Positions 1 to 5,968 of a DNA stretch of 6,738 nucleotides are shown here, one piece after another. The DNA comes from an uncultured Chloroflexota bacterium. GTDB lineage: Bacteria; Chloroflexota; Anaerolineae; Aggregatilineales; Phototrophicaceae. The first letter of the stretch is position 1. Each line of letters starts with the position of its first letter. The translations under genes and the position numbers were made by a program. The notes under the pieces are model-generated. The model searched no databases, had not been told where the DNA came from, and saw nothing but the letters and a program-made list of their open reading frames with translations. The stretch lies in assembly GCA_937864975.1 (NCBI GenBank), contig CALMDI010000774.1, forward strand, positions 1-6,738, given 5' to 3'.

Positions 1-1364
1 GGGTTCGCGACCAGACTTTCCGCGCCCGCGCGGTAGAGGGCGTGCAGGTAGCCGAGCGCGTCGAAATAGGCGACACGCTGGGCGCTGTCCAACCGCTGTG
101 TAATATGCAGCGCGTCCAGGCATTGGCGATGCGCGACCGGCGCCAGCGGCGCGCCGCGCTGCACGGCGCTCACGCCGATACGCACGCTGCCGTTCACCTG
201 CGCCATCAGCGCGGCGACAACCGGTTCGACGCCGCCCTCTGCCTGCGCCAGCACCACCACCTGCCCCGCGAACTGCCCGACGACGGCTTGCCATCCCTGC
301 GTGGCGGCGAGGCGATTGACGCGGCGATACAGGCTGAGCAGCCGCTGCGGGTTCCGGTCGGTTGGATCGAGGACGAGCATGACATACGGCGTGGTTAAAT
401 CCAGCCCGTAGCGCAGCGCCTGATCGGTCAGGGTTGCCTCGTGGCTGACCTGCTGCTTGATGAGCTGCGACAGCAGCCCGCCCCTGAGGGAGGCTTCCGC
501 GACCTGAATCGCCTCCTGATGCAGCAGGATGAGCGCGGCAATCGTCGCGCCGCTCTCAATCGCCAGCCGGTCGAGGTCGCTCAGCGGTCGGTCGTCCGCG
601 ATGATCCACATGTAGCCGTAAATGTCGCCGTGAACGACGATGGGCGCTATGATTCGCTTCATTTTCAGCCCCACGTCGGGCATCTGCGGGATGTGAACCG
701 GGCGCAGCGTGCGCTGAATTTCCGCGAGGATGCCCCGCTTGTCCAGCGCCTTGAGCAGCCGCGGATCGGTGCGCCCCTCGCTGAGTGTATAGCGGCGCGC
801 TTCGTCCACGGGCGCGATGTTGGCGCTCGCCAGCGCTTCAAAGCGCTCGTTCTCAATGCTGATCGACTGACCGACCAATCCCGCCAGCGTATCCGCCAGC
901 GCTTTCAGATCGCCGCCGTCCAGCACCTGCTGCGTCAGAACGCGGTGAATGGTCAGCGCGCGCTCGACCATCGCCATGTTTTCCTGCGCGATTCGCTCGT
1001 TGACGTTCTTGGCAATGTCGATGAAACGCGACTGGTAGGGGATTTCGATCAGCGGGAAATCGTTCCGGTCAGCGACCGCGCGCATATGCTCCGGCGCGGC
1101 GTCGATAAAGCGACCGACCGCCAGCGCCAGCGCGGCGACGCCCTTTTCCGCCATCGCCTGCACGTAACGATCCTGCTCATCGGTGTCGGCGGGCATGTTG
1201 ATGGCGGTCGTCAAAACCAGCTCGCCGCCGTTTAGCCAGACCGGCGCATCCGGCACGCCCGCCACGTGAACCCATGCCACCTGCCGCGCCAAGCCGCCGT
1301 GCCCCGCGACGACCCGCGCACCAGTAAATTCATTCAGGGAAAGCGCTTCCGCAACCGTCAGCAT
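1..1364 (-). CDS. PucR-family transcriptional regulator (partial, C-terminus beyond left edge)
   Basis: Open frame of 454 codons without a stop from the ATG at 1364 to the left edge. Residues about 7-125 resemble the PucR N-terminal domain (starts MLTVAEALSL, then GGELVLTT and the stretch ending FPLIEIPY). Residues about 140-285 look like a GAF-type sensor domain (RIIAPIVVHGDIYGYMWII). Residues about 320-435 resemble the GGDEF-like domain of CdaR/PucR proteins (PYVMLVLDP, VRIGVSAV). The C-terminal HTH_30 DNA-binding domain expected for the family would follow and is not in the window. Family members are cytoplasmic regulators; Bacillus PucR controls purine and allantoin catabolism. The effector here is unknown, and the GAF-like domain hints at a small-molecule input. 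No convincing Shine-Dalgarno precedes the ATG, but the start fits the domain boundary. The family call is firm; the regulon is not visible. Confidence 0.88.
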   Translation of the reverse strand, partial: MLTVAEALSLNEFTGARVVAGHGGLARQVAWVHVAGVPDAPVWLNGGELVLTTAINMPADTDEQDRYVQAMAEKGVAALALAVGRFIDAAPEHMRAVADRNDFPLIEIPYQSRFIDIAKNVNERIAQENMAMVERALTIHRVLTQQVLDGGDLKALADTLAGLVGQSISIENERFEALASANIAPVDEARRYTLSEGRTDPRLLKALDKRGILAEIQRTLRPVHIPQMPDVGLKMKRIIAPIVVHGDIYGYMWIIADDRPLSDLDRLAIESGATIAALILLHQEAIQVAEASLRGGLLSQLIKQQVSHEATLTDQALRYGLDLTTPYVMLVLDPTDRNPQRLLSLYRRVNRLAATQGWQAVVGQFAGQVVVLAQAEGGVEPVVAALMAQVNGSVRIGVSAVQRGAPLAPVAHRQCLDALHITQRLDSAQRVAYFDALGYLHALYRAGAESLVAN

Positions 1365-1413
1365 GTTTGGACGAGCCAGCCGTTTTAACCATCGCTACGC
1401 TGCTGGCTATTTT

Positions 1414-1442
1414 ACCATAGTCAGTTGGGAGCGGGTCAGCAA
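1414..1442 (-). promoter_or_regulatory. putative promoter of the PucR-type regulator
   Basis: On the minus strand, TTGCTG (1437-1442) and TATGGT (1414-1419) are separated by 17 nt, each matching four of six sigma-70 consensus positions. Transcription would start near 1407, about 43 nt before the ATG. Found by eye only. Confidence 0.35.
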
Positions 1443-1456
1443 AAGACCAAAAGAGT

Positions 1457-1530
1457 TAACACAGAGGCGCAGAGGGCGCAGAGGCGCAGGGGATTTATCC
1501 TCTGCGCCTCCGTGGCTCCGCATTGTGTTA
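1457..1530. repeat. long imperfect inverted repeat with CAGAGGCG units (REP/MITE-like), possible terminator
   Basis: The left arm (1457-1494) starts TAACACA and contains tandem units CAGAGGCG, CAGAGGGCG, CAGAGGCG and CAGGGGAT (1462-1494). The right arm (1497-1530) is its imperfect reverse complement and ends TGTGTTA. The innermost part (GAGGCGCAGGGGAT against ATCCTCTGCGCCTC) pairs over about 14 bp around a 2-nt loop; the outer ends TAACACA/TGTGTTA also match. Similar CAGAGG-rich palindromes are, as I recall, dispersed in many bacterial genomes; copy number here cannot be checked. It lies 18 nt past the stop of the SMP-30-like gene. On the minus strand it is followed by a T-rich stretch (CTCTTTTGGTCTTTTGC), so it may also end that gene's transcript. 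Confidence 0.75.
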
Positions 1531-1548
1531 TTGGCTTATTCCGTGAGG

Positions 1549-2490
1549 CTACATTTCTGGTTCGGTGAAGACGACTTTGGTGAGCGGATAGCTTTCCGCC
1601 TGCGGGTTGTTGAAATTCGCGTTCACCAGATACACCTCGTCGCCGCGCGCCGCCACGGTCGTTCCGGGCGCTGAAAACTCCCCGGTGATCGCTGCGGTTG
1701 CAAAATTGTCGGCGCTCTCGATCCGCAGGACGCGTCCCCGATAAACGGTGATTAAGGTGGTGTCATCCAGCAGGATCATGCCGTCCGCGCCGACGGCATC
1801 AGGCATCTCGACGGCGGTGAACGACGCGGGATCGTCCACCGGAATCTTGACGTAGCCGTTGGCGCGCGACGCCAGCAGATAGCCGTTCGGGTGGTAAACG
1901 ATGCCGTTGATGACGAACTGCCCTCGGAAGGATGCGTCTTCGAGAAAGACCGAGGCATTGCCCTCCCTGTCCACCTGGTAGATCACGCCCGCGGCGCTGT
2001 CGGTCACGTAGGCGTTGCCCGCGTCGTCTACGGCGACGTCATTGGCAAAGTAGCCGCCCGCATCGGGGGCTGCCGCGGTCAGATCGACAAAGGCAAGCTC
2101 CTCGCCCGTCTCAAGGTCGTAAATGCCGAGCGCTGCGCCCTCGCGGTTGCCAACGTTCGCCGCCGCCAGAAGGCGGTTGTTCGCCTCGTCCACTTCAATA
2201 CCGGCGCTGCTGGTCAGGTTGTCGCTGCTGGCGAGCGGCGTCAGCGTTCCGTCCAGCGCGACCGCGTGGATGGTTCCCTGCGTGACCGAGCCGATCAGAA
2301 GGGCATCCCGTTCGGAGTCATATTCAATGCCTTCGGGCATCAGCCCCGGCTTGTCCACGAGGATCACGTCGGGACCGGGTTCCAGCATTTCGGCGGTGGC
2401 TTCGGGCGTGGCATCCTGCGCCAGCCCCAGCGAGGCGCTCAAGGACAGCAGCGCGATGACGACAGTGGGCAGCAACATTCGGGACCGCAT
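1549..2490 (-). CDS. secreted SMP-30/gluconolactonase-like beta-propeller protein
   Basis: A 313-aa protein. Residues 1-24 form a Sec signal peptide (MRSRM, then a hydrophobic core, ending LGLA before Q25), so it should be exported. The rest is a run of beta-propeller blades with the spacing of metal-dependent SMP-30/lactonase-type hydrolases: PEG at 52-54 (E53), ND at 150-151, NGI at 195-197 and ADG at 235-237. These correspond to the Glu/Asn/Asn/Asp pockets that bind the divalent metal and substrate in that family. Likely substrates are lactones or sugar-derived esters, but a generic NHL-like structural role is possible. The ATG at 2490 is chosen because GAGGAG lies 6 nt upstream and the signal peptide begins there. 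An in-frame ATG at 2622 would prefix 44 unlikely residues and hide the signal peptide. It is transcribed away from the ABC-F leader. Confidence 0.75.
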   Translation of the reverse strand: MRSRMLLPTVVIALLSLSASLGLAQDATPEATAEMLEPGPDVILVDKPGLMPEGIEYDSERDALLIGSVTQGTIHAVALDGTLTPLASSDNLTSSAGIEVDEANNRLLAAANVGNREGAALGIYDLETGEELAFVDLTAAAPDAGGYFANDVAVDDAGNAYVTDSAAGVIYQVDREGNASVFLEDASFRGQFVINGIVYHPNGYLLASRANGYVKIPVDDPASFTAVEMPDAVGADGMILLDDTTLITVYRGRVLRIESADNFATAAITGEFSAPGTTVAARGDEVYLVNANFNNPQAESYPLTKVVFTEPEM

Positions 2491-2500
2491 ACGACACTCC

Positions 2501-2506
2501 TCGATT
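2501..2506 (-). promoter_or_regulatory. ribosome binding site deciding the start at 2490
   Basis: The minus strand reads about GAGGAG then TGTCGT then ATG: a strong purine-rich Shine-Dalgarno 6 nt from the codon that opens the signal peptide. It overrules the longer open frame that begins at 2622. Confidence 0.65.
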
Positions 2507-2520
2507 GGTTTACTGGCGCG

Positions 2521-2526
2521 AGTATA
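2521..2526 (-). promoter_or_regulatory. -10 element for the SMP-30-like gene
   Basis: Minus-strand TATACT preceded by a T-run (CTTTTTATACT) lies about 31 nt before the start codon, giving a predicted 5' UTR near 24 nt. No good -35 is present at normal spacing (AAACGA at 17 nt), so this promoter may need an activator or may be mis-assigned. Confidence 0.4.
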
Positions 2527-2582
2527 AAAAGCCTCGGTTCGATTCGTTTTAACGTTCGATAAGTGCTTCATGAGCCACCCAC

Positions 2583-2613
2583 TTGACGTTATCGCCCGAA
2601 AATCTGCTATACT
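2583..2613 (+). promoter_or_regulatory. promoter of the leader/ABC-F transcript (extended -10)
   Basis: TTGACG (2583-2588) and TATACT (2608-2613) each match five of six consensus bases. The spacer is 19 nt, long for sigma-70, but a TG at 2605-2606 forms an extended -10 (TGCTATACT) that would compensate. The predicted transcription start is about 2619-2621, at or next to the ATG of the leader ORF. It is the only convincing promoter I see upstream of the ABC-F gene. Confidence 0.6.
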
Positions 2614-2620
2614 GAACAGC

Positions 2621-2716
2621 ATGATCTACATGACCGCCACCACCATCCTTTCGAGGAACCTGATTTCGTCCACGCAGGGGCGTACCTTAGACGAGGTGCG
2701 CCTGGTGATCGGCTAG
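2621..2716 (+). CDS. 31-aa leader peptide ORF upstream of the ABC-F gene
   Basis: ATG at 2621, TAG at 2714-2716, product beginning MIYMTATTILSRN and ending DEVRLVIG. Support for translation: the -10 ends 7 nt before the ATG, the arrangement expected of a leaderless message; 27 of 31 codons end in G or C, like the real genes here; and the frame overlaps the first hairpin of a predicted attenuator. A second in-frame ATG lies at 2630. Codon 23 is TTA, rare in GC-rich genomes, and sits at the hairpin's stem-loop boundary, with GGG CGT ACC before it. The peptide resembles no antibiotic-stalling leader I know by sequence. The role proposed is cis-regulatory: ribosome position on this ORF would choose between terminator and antiterminator. 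It could alternatively be a free-standing small protein with its own terminator. Confidence 0.55.
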   Translation: MIYMTATTILSRNLISSTQGRTLDEVRLVIG

Positions 2717-2771
2717 TTTTGTAAGGATTTTTGTAATCCGAACGGCTGCGGGCGACCTGCCTGCAGCCGTT
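2679..2771 (+). promoter_or_regulatory. candidate ribosome-mediated transcription attenuator (1:2, 2:3 and 3:4 helices)
   Basis: Three mutually exclusive RNA helices can be drawn by hand. 1:2 pairs GGCGUACCU (2679-2687) with AGGUGCGCC (2694-2702), 9 bp with one G-U. 2:3 pairs AGGU-G-CGCCUG (2694-2704) with CGGGCGACCU (2749-2758), 10 bp with one G-U and a single bulged G at 2698. 3:4 is the terminator at 2741-2771. Segment 1 lies in codons 20-23 of the leader ORF. A ribosome held there frees segment 2 for the antiterminator. A ribosome reaching the stop at 2714, or no ribosome at all, allows the terminator. A further small hairpin (GGATT/AATCC, 2725-2739) lies between. The pairings are seen; function is inferred. 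Confidence 0.6.
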
Positions 2772-2778
2772 TTTGTTT
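2741..2778 (+). terminator. strong intrinsic terminator in the ABC-F leader
   Basis: AACGGCUGCGGGC (2741-2753) pairs with GCCUGCAGCCGUU (2759-2771) over 13 bp with one G-U and a 5-nt loop GACCU, followed by a U-rich run (UUUGUUU). It ends the leader transcript 25 nt after the leader stop codon and 75 nt before the ABC-F start, where it would block expression unless bypassed. Confidence 0.85.
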
Positions 2779-2838
2779 CGCGTCCCAACGCGACCGGCGG
2801 ACGATGCAGGCAGGGGTGCCGCCAGCCCAGAGTCCATT

Positions 2839-2844
2839 GGGGAG
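2839..2844 (+). promoter_or_regulatory. ribosome binding site of the ABC-F gene
   Basis: GGGGAG lies 8 nt before the ATG at 2853 and supports that start. CCCA at 2826-2829 could pair weakly with UGGG at 2838-2841 and partly mask it. The stretch 2776-2838 also contains a TCGCGT/ACGCGA hairpin (2778-2793) but no promoter that I can see. Confidence 0.6.
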
Positions 2845-2852
2845 ACAACGCG

Positions 2853-4556
2853 ATGCAAGTGATCCATCTCAACAAAATTACGATTAACCACGCCGGGCGC
2901 GAGATTTTTCGCGACCTGAACTGGGCGCTGGACGAGCGCGCGCGGGTTGGACTGGTGGGTCCCAACGGCTCGGGCAAGTCGAGCCTGCTCAAAGCGATGG
3001 TCGGCGAACTCATGCCTGAGTCGGGCGTTGTCACGCGGGCGAAGGGCGCGCGCGTGGGCTATCTGCCGCAGGAAGCGCGGGCACCTGCGGGACAAACGGT
3101 TCTGAAGGCGGCGATGACGCTGCCCCCGGAGCTTCAGCGCGTCGAAGCGGAACTGGCGCGCATCGAGGCGCGGCTGGCAGACCCCGCCGTCTACGGCGAT
3201 GGACAGGCGTTGGAGCGTCAGCTTGCGGCGCAGGAGCGCGCGCTGGACGACTACGAACGCCTGGGGGGCGCGCGCTTTGAAAGCAAAATCCGCGAGCTGC
3301 TCGCGCACTTCGGCTTCGCGCGAAACGACCACGACACCGCGACCGAAGCGCTCAGCGGCGGGCAGAAAAAGCTGCTGGCGCTGGCGCGGCTCGCCGCCGA
3401 AGCGCCGGAGCTTCTTTTACTGGACGAGCCGGACAATCATCTCGATCTGGACGCGAAAGCGCGGCTGGAAAGCTTCATCCGCGACTATCCCGGCGCGGTC
3501 GCGATCGTCTCGCACGACCGTTACCTGCTGGACGAAGTCGCCACGGAGATTGCCGAGCTTGAATCGGGCAGGCTGACGCTTTACAAAGGGAATTACTCGA
3601 CCTACACGCTGGAACGCGAACTCAGCCGTCTGCGCCAGCAGCAAATGTACGTCGCGCAGCAAAAGCGGATCACGCAGATTGAGGAAGCGATCAAGCGCTT
3701 CGAAATTGCCGCGAAGGTCAACGACAGCGAGCGCGCCGCCCGGCAGGCGCGGCACCGCCGCCGGATGCTGGAACGCATGGAGGAGAACGGCGAGGTCATC
3801 TACCGCGTGACCGAGCGCAAGCCGCTGGATATTCAGTTGAACGGCTGGCGCGGCAGCACGAAAGCGCTCGAAGTCAAACGGCTGGCGATGGCGTTCGACG
3901 ACAATCGGCTGTTCTACGATCTCGATTTGCTGGTTCGGCATGGCGAGCGCGTCGGGCTGGTCGGACCCAACGGCGCGGGGAAATCCGTCCTGTTCAGCCT
4001 GATTCTGGGCGAGCGCCAGCCAATCGAGGGCGAAATTCGCATCGGACCGAGCGTGCGCGTCGGGCATTACGCGCAGGAGCACCAGACCTTATCCGCCTGG
4101 CTCGACCGGACGCCGGTGGAATTTATCCGCGACGTGTCGCCGAGCACGGACGGCGAAGCGGTGAGTATGCTGCTCAAGTTCCTGTTCACCTACCCGCAAA
4201 CGCGCCAGCCGATCCGCGAGTTGAGCGGCGGCGAGCGCAGCCGCTTGCAGTTGGCGGCGCTGATGCGCGTCAATCCGAACCTGCTGCTGCTGGACGAGCC
4301 GACCAACAACCTGGATATTCCGTCGTCGGAAGCGCTGGAAACCGCGCTGGAACCGTTCGACGGCGCGGCGCTCATCATCTCGCACGACCGCTATTTTCTG
4401 GATCGCGTGGTCGACCGGATTGTCGAGTTGAACGACGGCAAGCTGACCGATTACGTCGGCGGCTACACCGACTACCTCGATTACAGGGCGAAACAGAGCA
4501 CGAAGGAGGCGGAAAAACCGGTTGAACTCCGGGCGGGGCGGGGCAAAGTCAAATGA
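2853..4556 (+). CDS. ABC-F family ATPase (ribosome-associated)
   Basis: A 567-aa soluble protein with two ABC ATPase domains and no membrane segments. NBD1: Walker A GPNGSGKS (36-43), signature LSGGQ (167-171), Walker B ending DEPDNHLD (191-198), switch His in SHD (H221). A charged interdomain linker follows (about 240-330, with the basic helix ARQARHRRRMLERME), matching the P-site tRNA-interaction motif of ABC-F proteins. NBD2: Walker A GPNGAGKS (371-378), LSGGE (457-461), DEPTNNLD (481-488), H511. Both catalytic glutamates (E192, E482) are present. After NBD2 there is only a short basic tail, not the coiled-coil domain of Uup. ABC-F proteins bind the ribosomal E site, relieve stalling, and in some lineages protect from antibiotics; which role applies here cannot be read from sequence alone. 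Its expression is probably controlled by the leader terminator upstream. Confidence 0.93.
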   Translation: MQVIHLNKITINHAGREIFRDLNWALDERARVGLVGPNGSGKSSLLKAMVGELMPESGVVTRAKGARVGYLPQEARAPAGQTVLKAAMTLPPELQRVEAELARIEARLADPAVYGDGQALERQLAAQERALDDYERLGGARFESKIRELLAHFGFARNDHDTATEALSGGQKKLLALARLAAEAPELLLLDEPDNHLDLDAKARLESFIRDYPGAVAIVSHDRYLLDEVATEIAELESGRLTLYKGNYSTYTLERELSRLRQQQMYVAQQKRITQIEEAIKRFEIAAKVNDSERAARQARHRRRMLERMEENGEVIYRVTERKPLDIQLNGWRGSTKALEVKRLAMAFDDNRLFYDLDLLVRHGERVGLVGPNGAGKSVLFSLILGERQPIEGEIRIGPSVRVGHYAQEHQTLSAWLDRTPVEFIRDVSPSTDGEAVSMLLKFLFTYPQTRQPIRELSGGERSRLQLAALMRVNPNLLLLDEPTNNLDIPSSEALETALEPFDGAALIISHDRYFLDRVVDRIVELNDGKLTDYVGGYTDYLDYRAKQSTKEAEKPVELRAGRGKVK

Positions 4557-4560
4557 TCTA

Positions 4561-4590
4561 CTGAAGTTCCAGAACGAACAGGGGCTTCAG
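4561..4590. terminator. possible terminator between convergent ABC-F and M20 genes
   Basis: CUGAAGUUCC (4561-4570) pairs with GGGGCUUCAG (4581-4590) over 10 bp with two G-U pairs and a 10-nt loop on the plus strand. It overlaps the M20 stop codon (4587-4589). The minus-strand version is weaker because the G-U positions become C-A mismatches, and neither side has a good U-run. Confidence 0.35.
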
Positions 4591-5870
4591 CCCGCGCTGG
4601 CGCTGCACGACAGCTTGAGGATGGTGTGCAGCAGGACGTTCGCGCCGTTGACGACATCCTCCCATTTAGAAAATTCCCTCGGATGATGGCTAATGCCTTC
4701 AACCGAGGGAATAAAGATCATCGCGCTGGGCATAAACTGGCTGGTAATCTGCGCCGCGTGACCTGCGTAGCTGACGAGGCGCGTGTGCGAGACGCCGAGC
4801 TTCTGACAGACCGCCTCGACCGTCTCGATAAACGTCTCGGACATGGTCGCCGCGGGCATCCCGCCAAGACGCTCGATGTCGACGGTGAGCAAGTGCGCTG
4901 CCGCCGATTCACGGGCGAGGCGCATGAGCGTGGTTTCCATCTCGCCCAGCATGGCGGCGTTGACGTGACGGACTTCGACCGTCAGGCGTGCGCGGCTCGG
5001 AATCACGTTGAACGCGCCGGGCTGCACGTCGATGTTGCCGCAGTTGAAGATGCCGTCGCCGTAGCGCTCGCGGGTGACGTCGTGCGCGCGGGTGATAAAC
5101 TGCGCCGCGCCGCGCAGCGCGTCTCGCCGCTTGTACATATCGGTCGTGCCGGAATGCCCTGCCTGTCCATGAAACTTAATTTCAAACGTCGTGCGCCCGA
5201 CGATGCCGGTCACGATGCCAATGTCGATCCCGCCGCGCTCCAGCCGCGACCCCTGCTCGATGTGCAGTTCGACGTAACCGGCGAAGCTCTCCGGCTCGCG
5301 GCGCGCGCCAAAAACCTGACGTGGCTCGATTCCGGCGCGCGTCAGCGCCGCCCGGAAGGGCGCGTTATCCCCGCGCGTATCGTTGATATCGTCGGGCGTG
5401 AGCATTCCCGCCATCGCGCGCACGCCGAACAGCGAGCGCCAGCAGCCTTCGTCGTCGGTGAAGTCGATGGTTTCGAGGTGTACCGGAAGCGCGACCCCCG
5501 CCTCGCGGATCGTCCGCAGGCATTCGAGCGCGGCGCAGACGCCCAGCGAGCCGTCGAAGCGCCCGCCGTTCGGCACGCTGTCGAGGTGCGAGCCGACGAG
5601 CAAGGTTTTTGCGTTCGCGTTTGAACTCAGCAGTAGACCGCTCAGGTTCCCGGCATCGTCGTCGCGGATACGGAGTCCGGCGTCTTCGACGCGGTCGGCA
5701 AACCACGCGCGGGCGAGCAGGTCTTCGGAGGAAAGGGCAAGGCGGTTAATTCCACCGCCGGACGTTTCGCCAATCTGTGCCAGCGCTTCAAAGTCGGCGC
5801 GCAGGCGGTCGCCGTCAATCTTCAGGTTTGCGAGGGTCGCGGTTGCAGGTTGCAAAAGGGCACCTTCCAC
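4587..5870 (-). CDS. M20-family amidohydrolase (allantoate amidohydrolase / N-carbamoyl-amino-acid hydrolase group)
   Basis: A 427-aa cytoplasmic enzyme, about the usual length for the hydantoinase/carbamoylase amidase family. Visible metal-site motifs: GSHLDSVPNGGRFDG (93-107, with H95 and D106), FTDDEG (137-142, E141 a metal ligand), ELHIEQG (201-207, H203) and GISHHPREF (392-400). The dimerisation/lid domain shows GQAGHSGTTDM (235-245) and GAFNVIPSRARLTVEVRH (285-302). Family members hydrolyse ureido or amidino groups, such as allantoate or N-carbamoyl amino acids, in nitrogen salvage; the exact substrate is not determined here. Oddities: the family's usual EE pair is D140-E141, and the common GAGHDA reads YAGHAA (368-373). 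The start codon is GTG at 5870 with a weak upstream site. A TTG at 5855 with GGAAGG 7 nt before it is an alternative. The domain proper begins near residue 17. Confidence 0.88.
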   Translation of the reverse strand: MEGALLQPATATLANLKIDGDRLRADFEALAQIGETSGGGINRLALSSEDLLARAWFADRVEDAGLRIRDDDAGNLSGLLLSSNANAKTLLVGSHLDSVPNGGRFDGSLGVCAALECLRTIREAGVALPVHLETIDFTDDEGCWRSLFGVRAMAGMLTPDDINDTRGDNAPFRAALTRAGIEPRQVFGARREPESFAGYVELHIEQGSRLERGGIDIGIVTGIVGRTTFEIKFHGQAGHSGTTDMYKRRDALRGAAQFITRAHDVTRERYGDGIFNCGNIDVQPGAFNVIPSRARLTVEVRHVNAAMLGEMETTLMRLARESAAAHLLTVDIERLGGMPAATMSETFIETVEAVCQKLGVSHTRLVSYAGHAAQITSQFMPSAMIFIPSVEGISHHPREFSKWEDVVNGANVLLHTILKLSCSASAG

Positions 5871-5900
5871 ACAAGAGGCACCAACCGGGCTGACCTGCCT

Positions 5901-5919
5901 ATTATAGCGAATTTGCTAT
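5901..5919 (-). promoter_or_regulatory. -10 element and overlapping palindromic operator candidate of the M20 gene
   Basis: A perfect minus-strand TATAAT lies at 5901-5906, placing transcription start near 5894 and giving a UTR near 24 nt. No -35 consensus is found 17 nt upstream (CACCCA). A 16-bp near-perfect palindrome ATAGCGAATTTGCTAT (5904-5919, one mismatched pair) overlaps the upstream half of the -10. A bound protein there would block polymerase, or replace the missing -35 contact. The identity of any regulator is unknown. Confidence 0.5.
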
Positions 5920-5968
5920 CCCGTGGGTGAGAGTTGCTAAAGACCGGGCGTAGGGCGCAATTGCCGCG

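Noticed and set aside
42..1235. Two plus-strand open frames (42-398 and 441-1235)
   Set aside because: Antisense to the PucR-type gene; products are His/Arg/Gln-rich without domain character, as expected from a mirrored GC-rich frame.
1891..2562. Plus-strand open frames opposite the SMP-30-like gene (1891-2562, 1932-2285, 2123-2527)
   Set aside because: They overlap a gene with a signal peptide, strong RBS and family motifs; no own RBS or recognisable motifs.
2491..2622. Longer N-terminus (start at 2622) for the SMP-30-like protein
   Set aside because: It would bury the signal peptide 44 residues inside, ignore the GAGGAG site before 2490, and run through the divergent promoter and leader start.
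2668..2756. Alternative long-range antiterminator pairing GUC..CGCAG (2668-2677) with CUGCG..GAC (2746-2756)
   Set aside because: Possible, but it has a 2x3 internal loop and only 8 pairs; the 2:3 helix at 2694-2704/2749-2758 is longer, more continuous, and fits the 1:2 competition.
2607..4385. Minus-strand frames opposite the ABC-F gene (2607-3332, 3417-4082, 4089-4385 and others)
   Set aside because: Shadows of a full-length gene with both ABC domains intact.
4626..5624. 332-codon plus-strand open frame
   Set aside because: Lies entirely antisense to the M20 amidohydrolase, whose motifs are clear; composition is shadow-like.
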